Part shown: positions 1-8,093 of the stretch, piece after piece | Layout of the letters: every line of letters begins with the position of its first letter | Numbering within the stretch: the stretch's first letter is position 1 | Assembly: GCF_020176695.1 (NCBI RefSeq) | Contig: NZ_JAIWIA010000009.1 | Coordinates: forward strand, 124,001-188,000 | Direction of reading: 5' to 3' | Length of the DNA stretch: 64,000 nucleotides | Origin: Massilia sp. MS-15 | GTDB taxonomy: Bacteria; Pseudomonadota; Gammaproteobacteria; Burkholderiales; Burkholderiaceae_D | Translations under genes and position numbers: made by a program | The notes under the pieces: generated by a model | Seen by the model: the letters and a program-made list of their open reading frames with translations, nothing else | Told to the model about the DNA's origin: nothing | Databases searched by the model: none

Positions 1-111
1 AGACAGTAACACATCCTTGTCCGGAGGCTACTGTGCCGATAAAGAATCGGCGGGCATCGTCAATGGCGTCACCTCACGGTCGCGCACGCGCAAAAGCGGC
101 GCCGTGAACGC

Positions 112-131
112 TATACTGTGACTCTCACAGT
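112..131 (+). promoter_or_regulatory. Putative -10 element overlapping a palindrome upstream of the response regulator
   Basis: A TATACT hexamer (112-117) overlaps a perfect 7-bp inverted repeat, ACTGTGA/TCACAGT with a 3-bp spacer (115-131), 15 bases before the ATG at 146. No good -35 hexamer lies at the right distance, so an activator or repressor site overlapping the promoter is plausible. The dyad is seen directly; its role is inferred. Confidence 0.4.
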
Positions 132-145
132 GTTTCTTGATTTCA

Positions 146-538
146 ATGAATAGCGATAAAGTTTCGGCAAGCGTGCTGGTCGTGGAAGACGACGAGAATA
201 TTTCCCAGGTACTGAGCTTCATGCTCGAGCGCCAGGGCTACAGTGTGACCCACCTGGCCGATGGCCGCGCCGCCGCCGCCCATATCATCAGCGCCGCCCC
301 GCCAGGCCTGGTGCTGCTCGACGTGATGCTGCCCTTTGTCGACGGTTTTGAACTGGTGCGCCTCATCCGCGAGCAGGCCGCCTGGTCCGCTGTTCCGGTC
401 CTGATGCTGACGGCCAAGAATACCGAACGCGACACCGTACGCGCCCTCGATGCCGGCGCCAACGACTACGTCATCAAGCCTTTCCAGCCGAACGAACTGC
501 TGGCGCGGGTGCGGCGCTGTCTTCCGGTGCCGGCATGA
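146..538 (+). CDS. Single-domain response regulator (receiver only)
   Basis: A 130-residue CheY-like receiver domain with no output domain. Visible landmarks are the acidic pair in VVEDDEN near residue 14, the phospho-acceptor Asp59 in LVLLDVMLP, the LTAKN switch region and Lys111 in the YVIKPF motif. An in-frame TTG at 137 exists, but ATG 146 is preferred; neither has a strong Shine-Dalgarno. The stop overlaps the start of the YaiO-like gene by 4 bases, so it is probably first in a translationally coupled chain. The histidine kinase at 5511-7790 is a natural candidate partner, by proximity only. The regulated step is unknown. Confidence 0.85.
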   Translation: MNSDKVSASVLVVEDDENISQVLSFMLERQGYSVTHLADGRAAAAHIISAAPPGLVLLDVMLPFVDGFELVRLIREQAAWSAVPVLMLTAKNTERDTVRALDAGANDYVIKPFQPNELLARVRRCLPVPA

Positions 539-1293
539 GGCGCGTCTCCTGCCTGGCCGCGCCGCTGGCGCTGGCCCTGCTGTCCGCGCTGGCCGCGCCC
601 GCCTTCGCCACCGACACCCGCCTGCGCCTGTCGGGCGCCACCGAACAGCTCAGCAACGACAGCCCCGACTGGCGCGAAAGCATGGCCGCCCTGCAGCTGC
701 GTTTCGCGCCGCGCCAGCTGCTCGAGCTGTCGGTGGCCGACGTGCACCGCTTCGGCCTGCATGACAGCCAGGTTGCCGCCAGCCTCACGCTGCCATTGTC
801 AAGCGCGCTGACCGCCACCTTTGACGCCGGCGCCAGCCCTACCCACCGGGTACTGGCGCGCCGTTTCGCCGGCGCGGCGCTGCAATACGAATTCGCGCCG
901 CGCTGGCTGGTCCACGGCGGCGCCCGCAGCAGCAGCTACGACAGCGCCACCGTCAACGGCTACCAGTTCGCACTGGAGCACTACATCGACCGCTACAGCG
1001 TCATGCTGGGATGGCGGCCGACGCGCGCCTTCGGGGCCACCGCGCATGGCGTCGAGCTGCGCGCCAACCGCTACTACGGCGAGCGCGACTCGGTGGGCCT
1101 GATCGCCGCCGCCGGCAAGGAAGCGGCCAGCGTGCCGGGCGGCGTGGTGCTCACCGAAGTGCGCTCCCTGGCGGTGCTCGGGCGCCACTGGTTCGATCAG
1201 CGCTGGGCGCTCAGCTGGGGGGCCAGCTACACGCGCCAGGGCAGCCTGTACACGCGCAAGGGCATCAATGCCGGTATCGAATACGCTTTCTGA
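535..1293 (+). CDS. YaiO-family outer-membrane beta-barrel protein
   Basis: A 252-residue exported protein. Residues 1-25 form a signal peptide ending in an AFA cleavage motif. The rest alternates polar and aromatic residues as in beta strands and ends in EYAF, a terminal Phe typical of outer-membrane barrels. The spacing and the YTRQGSLYTRKGINAGIEYAF-type ending (given here in words: final strand rich in Tyr and Gly) resemble the YaiO family, which often sits near exopolysaccharide genes. It overlaps the upstream regulator by 4 bases and the downstream HEAT-repeat gene by 26, so it is tightly co-translated. A role in glycan export or surface display is inferred from context. Confidence 0.7.
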   Translation: MRRVSCLAAPLALALLSALAAPAFATDTRLRLSGATEQLSNDSPDWRESMAALQLRFAPRQLLELSVADVHRFGLHDSQVAASLTLPLSSALTATFDAGASPTHRVLARRFAGAALQYEFAPRWLVHGGARSSSYDSATVNGYQFALEHYIDRYSVMLGWRPTRAFGATAHGVELRANRYYGERDSVGLIAAAGKEAASVPGGVVLTEVRSLAVLGRHWFDQRWALSWGASYTRQGSLYTRKGINAGIEYAF

Positions 1294-2335
1294 TCCATTC
1301 ATCGCAACGGCCGTCTGGGCCGGGCTGGGTGCCTTCGGGCTCACTTTGGTGCTGAGCTTGCAGATCGTCCTGATGCGGGTCGGACTGCGGCGCCGCCAGG
1401 CCGCCGAAGCGAAAGCGCTGGCGCGCTGGCGTCCGGTCCTGAATGCCGCCGTCGTCGGCGAACTGCCGGCCGAGGACGGCGCCGGCCTCCCGCCCCTGCC
1501 GCCTGGCGACCGCCAGCCCTTCCTGCGCCTGTGGGTGCACCTGCAGGGCTCGGTGCGCGGCGAGGCCGGCGAGACCCTGAACACGCTGGCGCGGCGCCTG
1601 CGCCTGGACGACGAGGCGCTGGCGATGCTGGCGCGCGGCCCGCGCAGCGCGCGCCTGCTCGGCGCACTCGTGCTGGGCCACCTGCGCGAGCGGCGCGCCT
1701 GGCCCGGGTTGCTGGAGCTCGCCACCGATACCGACAGTACGCTGTCGCTGACCGCGCTGTGGGCGCTGGTGCGGATCGATCCCGAGGCCGCCGCCGGCTA
1801 CCTGACGCCTTTGTTCATCGAACGCGAGGACTGGGCGCTGTCGCACGTGGCCGGCATCCTGCAGCAGGCCAGCGCGCCGGCCGCCGGCGTGCTGGCACGG
1901 CTCCTGCCCACGCTCGACGAAACAAAACTGCCGCGCGCGCTGCGCATCGCCGAAGCCTTGCGCCTCACGCTCCCGCCCGCCGTGCTGGGAGCGGCGCTGG
2001 ACAGTCCCGCGGTGCCGGTGGTCCTCGCGGCGCTGCGCAACGTGCTCACGCCGGAAACCGTCGCGCAGGTGCGCAGCCTGCTGGCGCACCAGGATTGGCA
2101 GGTGCGGGTCCAGGCCGCCCGCGCCCTCGGGCGGGTGGGTGAACGGGAAGATGCCGAACGCCTGGCCGCGCTGCTGCGCGATCCGCAGTGGTGGGTACGC
2201 TACCGCGCCGCCGAGGCGCTGCGCGACCTGCCGGCCCTGCACCGTGCCGAGCTCGCCGCGCTGCAAGCCGCGCTGACCGACCGCTTCGCGTCCGACATGC
2301 TGGCCCAGGTCATGGCCGAAGGGAGCCCCACATGA
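1268..2335 (+). CDS. Membrane-anchored HEAT-repeat protein
   Basis: A 355-residue protein with one N-terminal membrane segment (about residues 10-35) followed by a basic stretch, giving a cytoplasmic C-terminal body. The remainder is helical, with repeated Leu/Ala-rich pairs; the last third carries clear HEAT/PBS-lyase-like repeats (LLAHQDWQVRVQAARALGRV and LLRDPQWWVRYRAAEALRDL). Such repeats mediate protein-protein contacts. It overlaps its neighbours on both sides (26 bases upstream, 4 downstream), so it probably acts as a scaffold in the same complex as the glycosyltransferase. No enzymatic motif is visible. Confidence 0.75.
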   Translation: MPVSNTLSDPFIATAVWAGLGAFGLTLVLSLQIVLMRVGLRRRQAAEAKALARWRPVLNAAVVGELPAEDGAGLPPLPPGDRQPFLRLWVHLQGSVRGEAGETLNTLARRLRLDDEALAMLARGPRSARLLGALVLGHLRERRAWPGLLELATDTDSTLSLTALWALVRIDPEAAAGYLTPLFIEREDWALSHVAGILQQASAPAAGVLARLLPTLDETKLPRALRIAEALRLTLPPAVLGAALDSPAVPVVLAALRNVLTPETVAQVRSLLAHQDWQVRVQAARALGRVGEREDAERLAALLRDPQWWVRYRAAEALRDLPALHRAELAALQAALTDRFASDMLAQVMAEGSPT

Positions 2336-3750
2336 GCGTCTACCAGACCCTGGTCACCTGGGCCACGTGGTTCGTGCTGGCCTACTTCATCGCCCTCAAC
2401 GGCGGCTACCTGCTGCTCAACCTGTTCGCCCTGCGCAGCCTGCGCCGCCGGGGCGAGGAGCAGTTCCTGAGCGAGCTGCCGCGCGCCTATTCCGGGCTGG
2501 AGCCGCCGATCAGCATCCTGGTCCCGGCCTACAACGAGGAAGCCACCATCGCCGCCTCGATCCGCTCGATGCTGCAGCTGAGTTATGCCGAATTCGAGAT
2601 CATCGTCATCAATGACGGCTCGAAGGATGCCACCCTCGAGGTGCTGCAGCGCGAGTTCGGCCTGCTGCCCTTTCCGGAAGCCTACCGGCGCCAGCTCGCC
2701 ACCAGGGAAGTGCGCCAGATCTACCGCTCCACGCGCTACCCGAACCTGCGCGTGATCGACAAGTTCAACGGCGGCAAGGCCGACTCGCTCAACGCCGGCA
2801 TCAACGCCTCGCGCTACCCGCTGTTCTGCGGAGTCGACGCCGATTCGATCCTGCAGCGCGACAGCCTGGCCAAGGTGACCGAACCCTTCCTGCGCGACGC
2901 CACCGTGGTCGCCACCGGCGGCACCGTGCGCATCGCCAACGGCTGCGAGGTCAGCGGCGGCTTCCTGACCCGGGTCGGGCTGCCCACCAATCTGTGGGCG
3001 ATGTTCCAGGTGGTCGAATACCTGCGCGCCTTCCTGTTCGGGCGCCTGGGCTGGTCCTCGCTCAACGGCATGCTGATCATTTCCGGCGCCTTCGGCGTGT
3101 TCCGCAAGGACGCGGTGGTGCTGGCCGGCGGCTACCGGGTCGATACCATCGGCGAAGACATGGAACTGGTGGTGCGCATGCACCGCCAGCTGCGCGCGCG
3201 CCGCCAGCCCTACCGGATCGAGTTCGTTCCCGACCCGGTTTGCTGGACCGAAGCCCCGGAAGACATGCGCACGCTGAAGAACCAGCGCATCCGCTGGCAG
3301 CGCGGCCTGGCCGAAAGCCTCAACGCCAACTGGGGCCTGCCGCTGTCGCGCAACGGCGGCGTGCCGGGCTGGCTGGCGTTTCCCTTCATGCTCGCCTTCG
3401 AATGGCTCGGCCCACTGATCGAACTGGGTGGCTATGTCTTCATGCTGATCGCCTTTTGCACCGGCGCGATCTCCTGGCAGGCCTTCGGCGCCTTCCTGTT
3501 CGTCGCCATCGGCATGGGGATCCTGTTGTCGGCCTCCGGCCTGCTGCTGGAAGAAATGTCATTCCACCTTTATCCGCGCAACAAGCAACTGCTCGCCCTG
3601 GCGGGCATCGTCATTCTGGAAAACTTCGGCTACCGCCAGCTCAACACGGTCTGGCGCCTGACCGGCCTGTACCGCTGGGCCATGCAGAAGGAATCGACAT
3701 GGGGAGCAATGCGGCGCAAGGGCAACTGGCAAAGCGGCGCCGGGAAATGA
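2332..3750 (+). CDS. Family 2 processive-type membrane glycosyltransferase
   Basis: A 472-residue protein with one N-terminal membrane segment (about 8-30), a cytoplasmic GT-A catalytic domain (about 55-330) and several C-terminal membrane segments. Motifs: ILVPAYNEE, VINDGSKD, a DAD metal site at Asp169/Asp171, IGED near residue 274 and QRIRW at 318-322, the Q/RxxRW signature of processive synthases such as PgaC, cellulose and hyaluronan synthases. The ATG at 2332 gives a 4-base overlap with the HEAT-repeat gene and removes a non-homologous N-terminal extension. The polymer is unknown; with the YaiO-like barrel and the exported TIM-barrel protein it suggests an exopolysaccharide. Confidence 0.85.
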   Translation: MSVYQTLVTWATWFVLAYFIALNGGYLLLNLFALRSLRRRGEEQFLSELPRAYSGLEPPISILVPAYNEEATIAASIRSMLQLSYAEFEIIVINDGSKDATLEVLQREFGLLPFPEAYRRQLATREVRQIYRSTRYPNLRVIDKFNGGKADSLNAGINASRYPLFCGVDADSILQRDSLAKVTEPFLRDATVVATGGTVRIANGCEVSGGFLTRVGLPTNLWAMFQVVEYLRAFLFGRLGWSSLNGMLIISGAFGVFRKDAVVLAGGYRVDTIGEDMELVVRMHRQLRARRQPYRIEFVPDPVCWTEAPEDMRTLKNQRIRWQRGLAESLNANWGLPLSRNGGVPGWLAFPFMLAFEWLGPLIELGGYVFMLIAFCTGAISWQAFGAFLFVAIGMGILLSASGLLLEEMSFHLYPRNKQLLALAGIVILENFGYRQLNTVWRLTGLYRWAMQKESTWGAMRRKGNWQSGAGK

Positions 3751-3786
3751 GCGCGGCGCCAGCGGCATGTGCGCTAGGCTAGCGCC

Positions 3787-5499
3787 ATGTCCTGCCTGCG
3801 CCCTTCCCGTCTGCGCCCTGCCTGCCTGCTTTCCCTGCTGGCGCTGATCCCCATGAGCCCCGCCCACAGCGCCTACCTGCACCTGTGCCCGGCGGCGGCG
3901 GTACCCGCTCCGGCGCTGGCCAGCGCGCCGGCCGCCGACGGCAGCAAGCTGCGCTTCGTCGTGACCGAACGGCCAGCCCCAGCCGGGTGCAGCTCGCTGG
4001 CGCTGGGCGACGCCCGCATCGAAGCGCTGCACGCACCCGGCCCGCAGGCGCACACCGCGCGCGCCATCCTGCTGCACGGCGACGAACAGGACGGCGGCTT
4101 CGCGGTCAGCGAGCAGATCCTGGTGCAACCCGACAGTTCCGCACCGCCCGCGGCCCCGGGGCCCATGCCGCTGCACCGCAACCTGCTGGACGCCATGCGC
4201 GTCACACCCTACGGCAGCGAGGAGCGGGTGCGGGCCCGCCTCGAGGATGGACGGCTGCACCTGCGCTGCGAGGCCGGTATCCGCCCCGCCGGCGTGCTGC
4301 TTTCCGGCCCCTGGCGGCTGCCGCTGCTACGCGGCGCGCTGCGCCTGCGCTTCGCGGGCCAGGGGCGGTTCGCCTGGCGCGCCGCGGACGCCGCGCAGGC
4401 CGCGCGCGAAACCGCGCTCGAACTGGGATTCCTCGACGCGGCCGGCACTGAAACGTCCTTGCGCCTGGCGCTGCCATCCGGACTCGATCGCGCCGGCTGG
4501 CGCCATTTCGTGCTGGCCTGTCCCGATGGTCCGGCCACCCTGGAGCTGCGCGAACTGGCGCTCGCACCCACGCCCGGCGCGGCGGACCAGCGGCCGGCGC
4601 CACGCGCGACCTGGATCTGGGAAGCGCGCGACTGGCGCGGACGCGGCCCCGCCCTGCTCGACTGGGCGGTGAGCGAAGGCATCCGCGAACTGTTCGTCAC
4701 GGTGCCGATCGCCGGCGGCCGGGTGCGCGAGCCCGCGGCGCTGTCCGCCTTCGTGCGCAGCGCACGCGCGCGCGGGATTGCCGTCAGCGCGGTCGAAGGT
4801 GATCCGCACATGGTGCTTCCGTCTGAACGTGCAGCCAGCGCCGCCCGCGCCTGGGCAGTGGCGCGCTACAACCGGGAGGCGGCGCCGGCGGCGCGCCTGG
4901 CCAGCCTGCAGTTCGACATCGAGCCCTACCTGCTTGGGCCGGAGGTGCTGGCGCCGGCGCGGCTGGAACGCGCATACCTGGCCACCGCCGCGGCGCTACG
5001 CAATGCCGCTGGCGAACTGCCGCTGGACTTCGTGCTGCCGTTCTGGTGGGCCGGCAAGCGCGCACTGCTCGACACGCTGGCGCGCAGCGCCGACAGCATC
5101 ACGGTCATGGACTATCGCACCGCGCCCGACCAGATCGTGGAGTTCGCCATGCCGTTCCTCGACTGGGGCGCCGCGCATGGCAAGCGGGTGCGCATCGCCC
5201 TTGAGGCCGGGCCGGTGGCGGCCCTGACCGAGCGCCGCTACCACCCCGCCGAGCCCGGCAGCGCGGGGGACATGCTGCTGTTCGAGCTCGGCGGCCAAAC
5301 GGTACTGGCACTGCTGCGCGAGCCGCGCGCCATCCCGGGTGCCCGGCCATTCCGGCTGGCCGCCACCCGGCGGATCGATGGGTCGGCCACCAGCTTCCAG
5401 GGCAACACGGCGGCACTGCGCGCGCTGCTGCCGCGCCTGGAGGCCGATTTCAGCGCCTGGCCAGGGTTTGCCGGCATCGCGCTGCACGGGATGCGCTAG
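3787..5499 (+). CDS. Secreted protein with predicted glycosidase-like TIM-barrel domain
   Basis: A 570-residue exported protein of unrecognised family. A hydrophobic N-terminus ends in SPAHS near residue 28. The first half looks like beta-rich carbohydrate-binding modules. The second half (about 275-510) reads like a TIM barrel, with alternating helices and strands, LQFDIEPYLLG (a DxE-type acidic strand end as in some glycoside hydrolases) and ITVMDYRT. Its place after the synthase suggests a polysaccharide-processing enzyme, as deacetylase or hydrolase partners occur in other exopolysaccharide operons. It starts 36 bases after the glycosyltransferase and converges on the kinase gene. The catalytic role is inference. 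Confidence 0.55.
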   Translation: MSCLRPSRLRPACLLSLLALIPMSPAHSAYLHLCPAAAVPAPALASAPAADGSKLRFVVTERPAPAGCSSLALGDARIEALHAPGPQAHTARAILLHGDEQDGGFAVSEQILVQPDSSAPPAAPGPMPLHRNLLDAMRVTPYGSEERVRARLEDGRLHLRCEAGIRPAGVLLSGPWRLPLLRGALRLRFAGQGRFAWRAADAAQAARETALELGFLDAAGTETSLRLALPSGLDRAGWRHFVLACPDGPATLELRELALAPTPGAADQRPAPRATWIWEARDWRGRGPALLDWAVSEGIRELFVTVPIAGGRVREPAALSAFVRSARARGIAVSAVEGDPHMVLPSERAASAARAWAVARYNREAAPAARLASLQFDIEPYLLGPEVLAPARLERAYLATAAALRNAAGELPLDFVLPFWWAGKRALLDTLARSADSITVMDYRTAPDQIVEFAMPFLDWGAAHGKRVRIALEAGPVAALTERRYHPAEPGSAGDMLLFELGGQTVLALLREPRAIPGARPFRLAATRRIDGSATSFQGNTAALRALLPRLEADFSAWPGFAGIALHGMR

Positions 5500-5510
5500 G
5501 CCTTGCGGGC

Positions 5511-7790
5511 TCAGACGGCTGGCAACTCCACGGTGAAGCAGGTGCCCCGGCCGGGTGCGGTCTCGAAGGAGATGGTACCGCCGTGCTGCTCGACGATTGC
5601 CTTGCTGATGGCCAGCCCGAGGCCGGTGCCGCCGCGGGTGCGGGTGTCGGCGCCGTCGGCCTGCGCGAAGCGCTCGAATACCCGGGCCTGGAAGGCCGGG
5701 TCGATCCCCGGTCCCTCGTCGGTCACGGTCAGCCGCACCTTGCCCGGCACCTGGGCCAGGCCGACGGTGACGGCCTTGCCGGCAGGCGTGAACTTGATCG
5801 CATTCGACAGCAGGTTGGTCAGCACCTGCTCCATGCGGTCCGGGTCGATGCCGGCCACGCAGTCCCCGGCCCTGGCCTGCCAGTCGTGCCGCAACACTAC
5901 CCCGCTGCCAGCCGCCTGGGCCTGCATCGCCGCCAGCGCACGCTCGGCGACCGGCAGCAGCGCCTGCGGCGTGCGGGCGAAGGCCATGTGCCCGGCTTCC
6001 ATTTTCTGGATGTCGAGCAGGTCGTTCACCATGCGCACCAGGCGTTCGCTGCTCTGGCTGGCGATCGCGGTCAGGTGCGCCGCGTCCGGGGGCAAGTCGC
6101 CAGCCATGCCGTCGGACAGCATCGACAGCGAAGCCCGGATCGCGGTCAGGGGGGTGCGCAATTCGTGCGACACCGTGGCCACGAACTCGTTCTTCATCTG
6201 TTCGACCTTCTTGCGTTCGGAGATGTCGTGCAGGAAGACGCTGAAGAAGGCGTCCGCACCTTCGCCGGCCAGGCCGGCGGTCATCTCGATCACGAACTCG
6301 CGGCCGCCGCGGTCGATCACGGTACGCTCGATCCTGCCCTGGAGCATGGACGTGCGGGCTCCCTGGCGGAAGCCGTGCAGGGCCTTGTCGAAGCTGGCGC
6401 GGTAGCGTTCAGGCAGCACCAGTTCGGCCAGCGGCCAGCCGACCGCTTCGCCACGGGACCAGCCGAACATGCACTCGGCCGCATGGTTCCAGTCGAGGAC
6501 GATGCCGCGCTGGTCGACCGCGATATAGGCGTCCTGGGCCGTTTCGACAATGGCGTTGATGCGTTGTTCGTTGGCGCGCACCGCGGCCAGCGCGCCCTCC
6601 AGTTCGGCGGTGCGCTGTTCGACGCGCCGCTCGAGCGTGGCGTTCAGGTCGCGCAAAGCCGCGCGCTGCTGGACCAGGTTCGTCACCAGCCTGTTGATGC
6701 TGCCGGACAGCGCCTCCACTTCGTAGTAATCCTTGGCATTAGGCACCAGTTCCGCGGCCTCGCCGCGCCCGAGGCGCTCGGCCGACTCGGCCAGCGCACC
6801 CAGCGGCCGCGTGATGCGCCGCGCCACCAGCAGGCCAGCGAGCGAGAACAGCACCGCCAGGGCAGCGCCGCTCCAGAGCGCCCGCTCGCGCAGCCGCTTG
6901 ACCGGCGCGTAGGCGTCGGTGACATCCTGGCGCACCAGGACCGACCAGCCCAGGCCCGGGTAAGCACCCCGTCCGACAGTCGCGGCATGCCCCACGAGGT
7001 AGGACTGGCCGTCCGGCCAGCGCTCGACCAGGAAACCGCTACGCTTCTGCTGGGCCAGGCGCAGGCTGGAGGTGGCAATTTTCTGGCCCTGCAGCTCCGG
7101 GGGGCCGAGCAGGACCACGCCGTCGCGGCTCACGATGAGCGCCTGCACCCGGCCGCGTTCCTGGACCGGCGCGATGATCGAGCGCTCGACGTCGCGCGCC
7201 CATTGCCACGACAGGTGCACGCCCAGCACGCCGGCGGTGTTGCCGTCGAGGCCGCTGAACGGAAACGCGACGTCGACGAAGCGGCGCGGCTCGCCGTTCT
7301 CGCCGGGCAGCAGCTTGGCCAGCTTGACCGCCTCGTGCACGTCGCCCACGTGGATACCGGCCAGGGCATTTTTGAACCAGGGGCGCGCCGACACGTCGAC
7401 CCCTTCCAGCAGGCCGCGCGCCTCGACGATCACCCGGCCATCCAGGGCGGTCAGGCCGATCCAGTCGTAATACCCATAGGTTTGCTGGATGTCGGTCAGC
7501 ACCTGGCGCCGCTCGGCAGCGGATGCGCCCGCATCGCGCAGGGTCCGCCGGCGCACCATGAGGCTGACTTCGCGGTAGCGCTCGGCCATGCCGAGGTCGA
7601 GCTTGCCGGCGGTTTGATACGCCAGTTCGCCGAGGCTGTGGCCGATGCTGTCCTGGGCCTGGGCGTTCGATGCACGCTCCACAACCTCGACCAGCAGCAG
7701 GGTCAGGATGACGGTCAGCAGGGAAAAAGCCAGCGCCAGCCAGGCGCCGAGCCCACGCCGGCGGGGCTGGGCCTTTGGGGATGCATGCAT
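5511..7790 (-). CDS. Membrane sensor histidine kinase (dCache-HAMP-PAS-HisKA-HATPase)
   Basis: A 759-residue hybrid-type sensor without a receiver. Order: membrane segment (about 18-40), periplasmic double-Cache-like sensing region (about 45-300), second membrane segment (about 303-325), HAMP, a coiled coil (about 365-405), PAS (about 410-530), HisKA with the phospho-accepting His542 in SHELRTPL, and a HATPase domain with N box NLLSNAIKF, DEGPGID and GGTGLGLAIS. Cache domains usually bind small extracellular ligands. It converges on the exopolysaccharide-like chain, 11 bases away, and may phosphorylate the single-domain regulator at 146-538; that pairing is inferred from proximity. Confidence 0.9.
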   Translation of the reverse strand: MHASPKAQPRRRGLGAWLALAFSLLTVILTLLLVEVVERASNAQAQDSIGHSLGELAYQTAGKLDLGMAERYREVSLMVRRRTLRDAGASAAERRQVLTDIQQTYGYYDWIGLTALDGRVIVEARGLLEGVDVSARPWFKNALAGIHVGDVHEAVKLAKLLPGENGEPRRFVDVAFPFSGLDGNTAGVLGVHLSWQWARDVERSIIAPVQERGRVQALIVSRDGVVLLGPPELQGQKIATSSLRLAQQKRSGFLVERWPDGQSYLVGHAATVGRGAYPGLGWSVLVRQDVTDAYAPVKRLRERALWSGAALAVLFSLAGLLVARRITRPLGALAESAERLGRGEAAELVPNAKDYYEVEALSGSINRLVTNLVQQRAALRDLNATLERRVEQRTAELEGALAAVRANEQRINAIVETAQDAYIAVDQRGIVLDWNHAAECMFGWSRGEAVGWPLAELVLPERYRASFDKALHGFRQGARTSMLQGRIERTVIDRGGREFVIEMTAGLAGEGADAFFSVFLHDISERKKVEQMKNEFVATVSHELRTPLTAIRASLSMLSDGMAGDLPPDAAHLTAIASQSSERLVRMVNDLLDIQKMEAGHMAFARTPQALLPVAERALAAMQAQAAGSGVVLRHDWQARAGDCVAGIDPDRMEQVLTNLLSNAIKFTPAGKAVTVGLAQVPGKVRLTVTDEGPGIDPAFQARVFERFAQADGADTRTRGGTGLGLAISKAIVEQHGGTISFETAPGRGTCFTVELPAV

Positions 7791-8093
7791 GGGGATCAGA
7801 AAGCGAACTGGAGCAGTTGCGCCAGCGTAACACAGTCATGCTGCTGGTCTGTGTAGTCCCATGCCGTTTGCCGGGAAATTGAGGATTCTGAGCAACATCA
7901 ATGGGAACTGCTCTGCGGCGTGACGCGTACCACTGCGGTCCATGCCAGCGGTCCAGCCGGAGCTGCGTTCATTACCAGCGCTGCCCGGAGCGGGATGCGA
8001 CCCATGTCAAGGCATACCGGTTGGGATTGCGATCAAATCGATTTTCGCGACAGCCCCCAGTCTCTCCACGCACCCTCCTCCCGAACAACACCG
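7791..8093. other. Intergenic region upstream of the RHS gene
   Basis: About 300 bases separate the divergent kinase start from the preferred RHS start. The RHS frame stays open from a GTG at 7920, but the extra 58 residues look non-homologous and no convincing ribosome-binding site was seen at either start. No clear promoter or repeat was recognised. Confidence 0.4.

Noticed and set aside
28-222. A 64-residue minus-strand ORF at the left edge
   Set aside because: It overlaps the response-regulator start and promoter antisense; no site or domain.
5583-7856. A 757-residue plus-strand frame opposite the histidine kinase
   Set aside because: Antisense to the kinase; His-, Gln- and Arg-rich, without domains.
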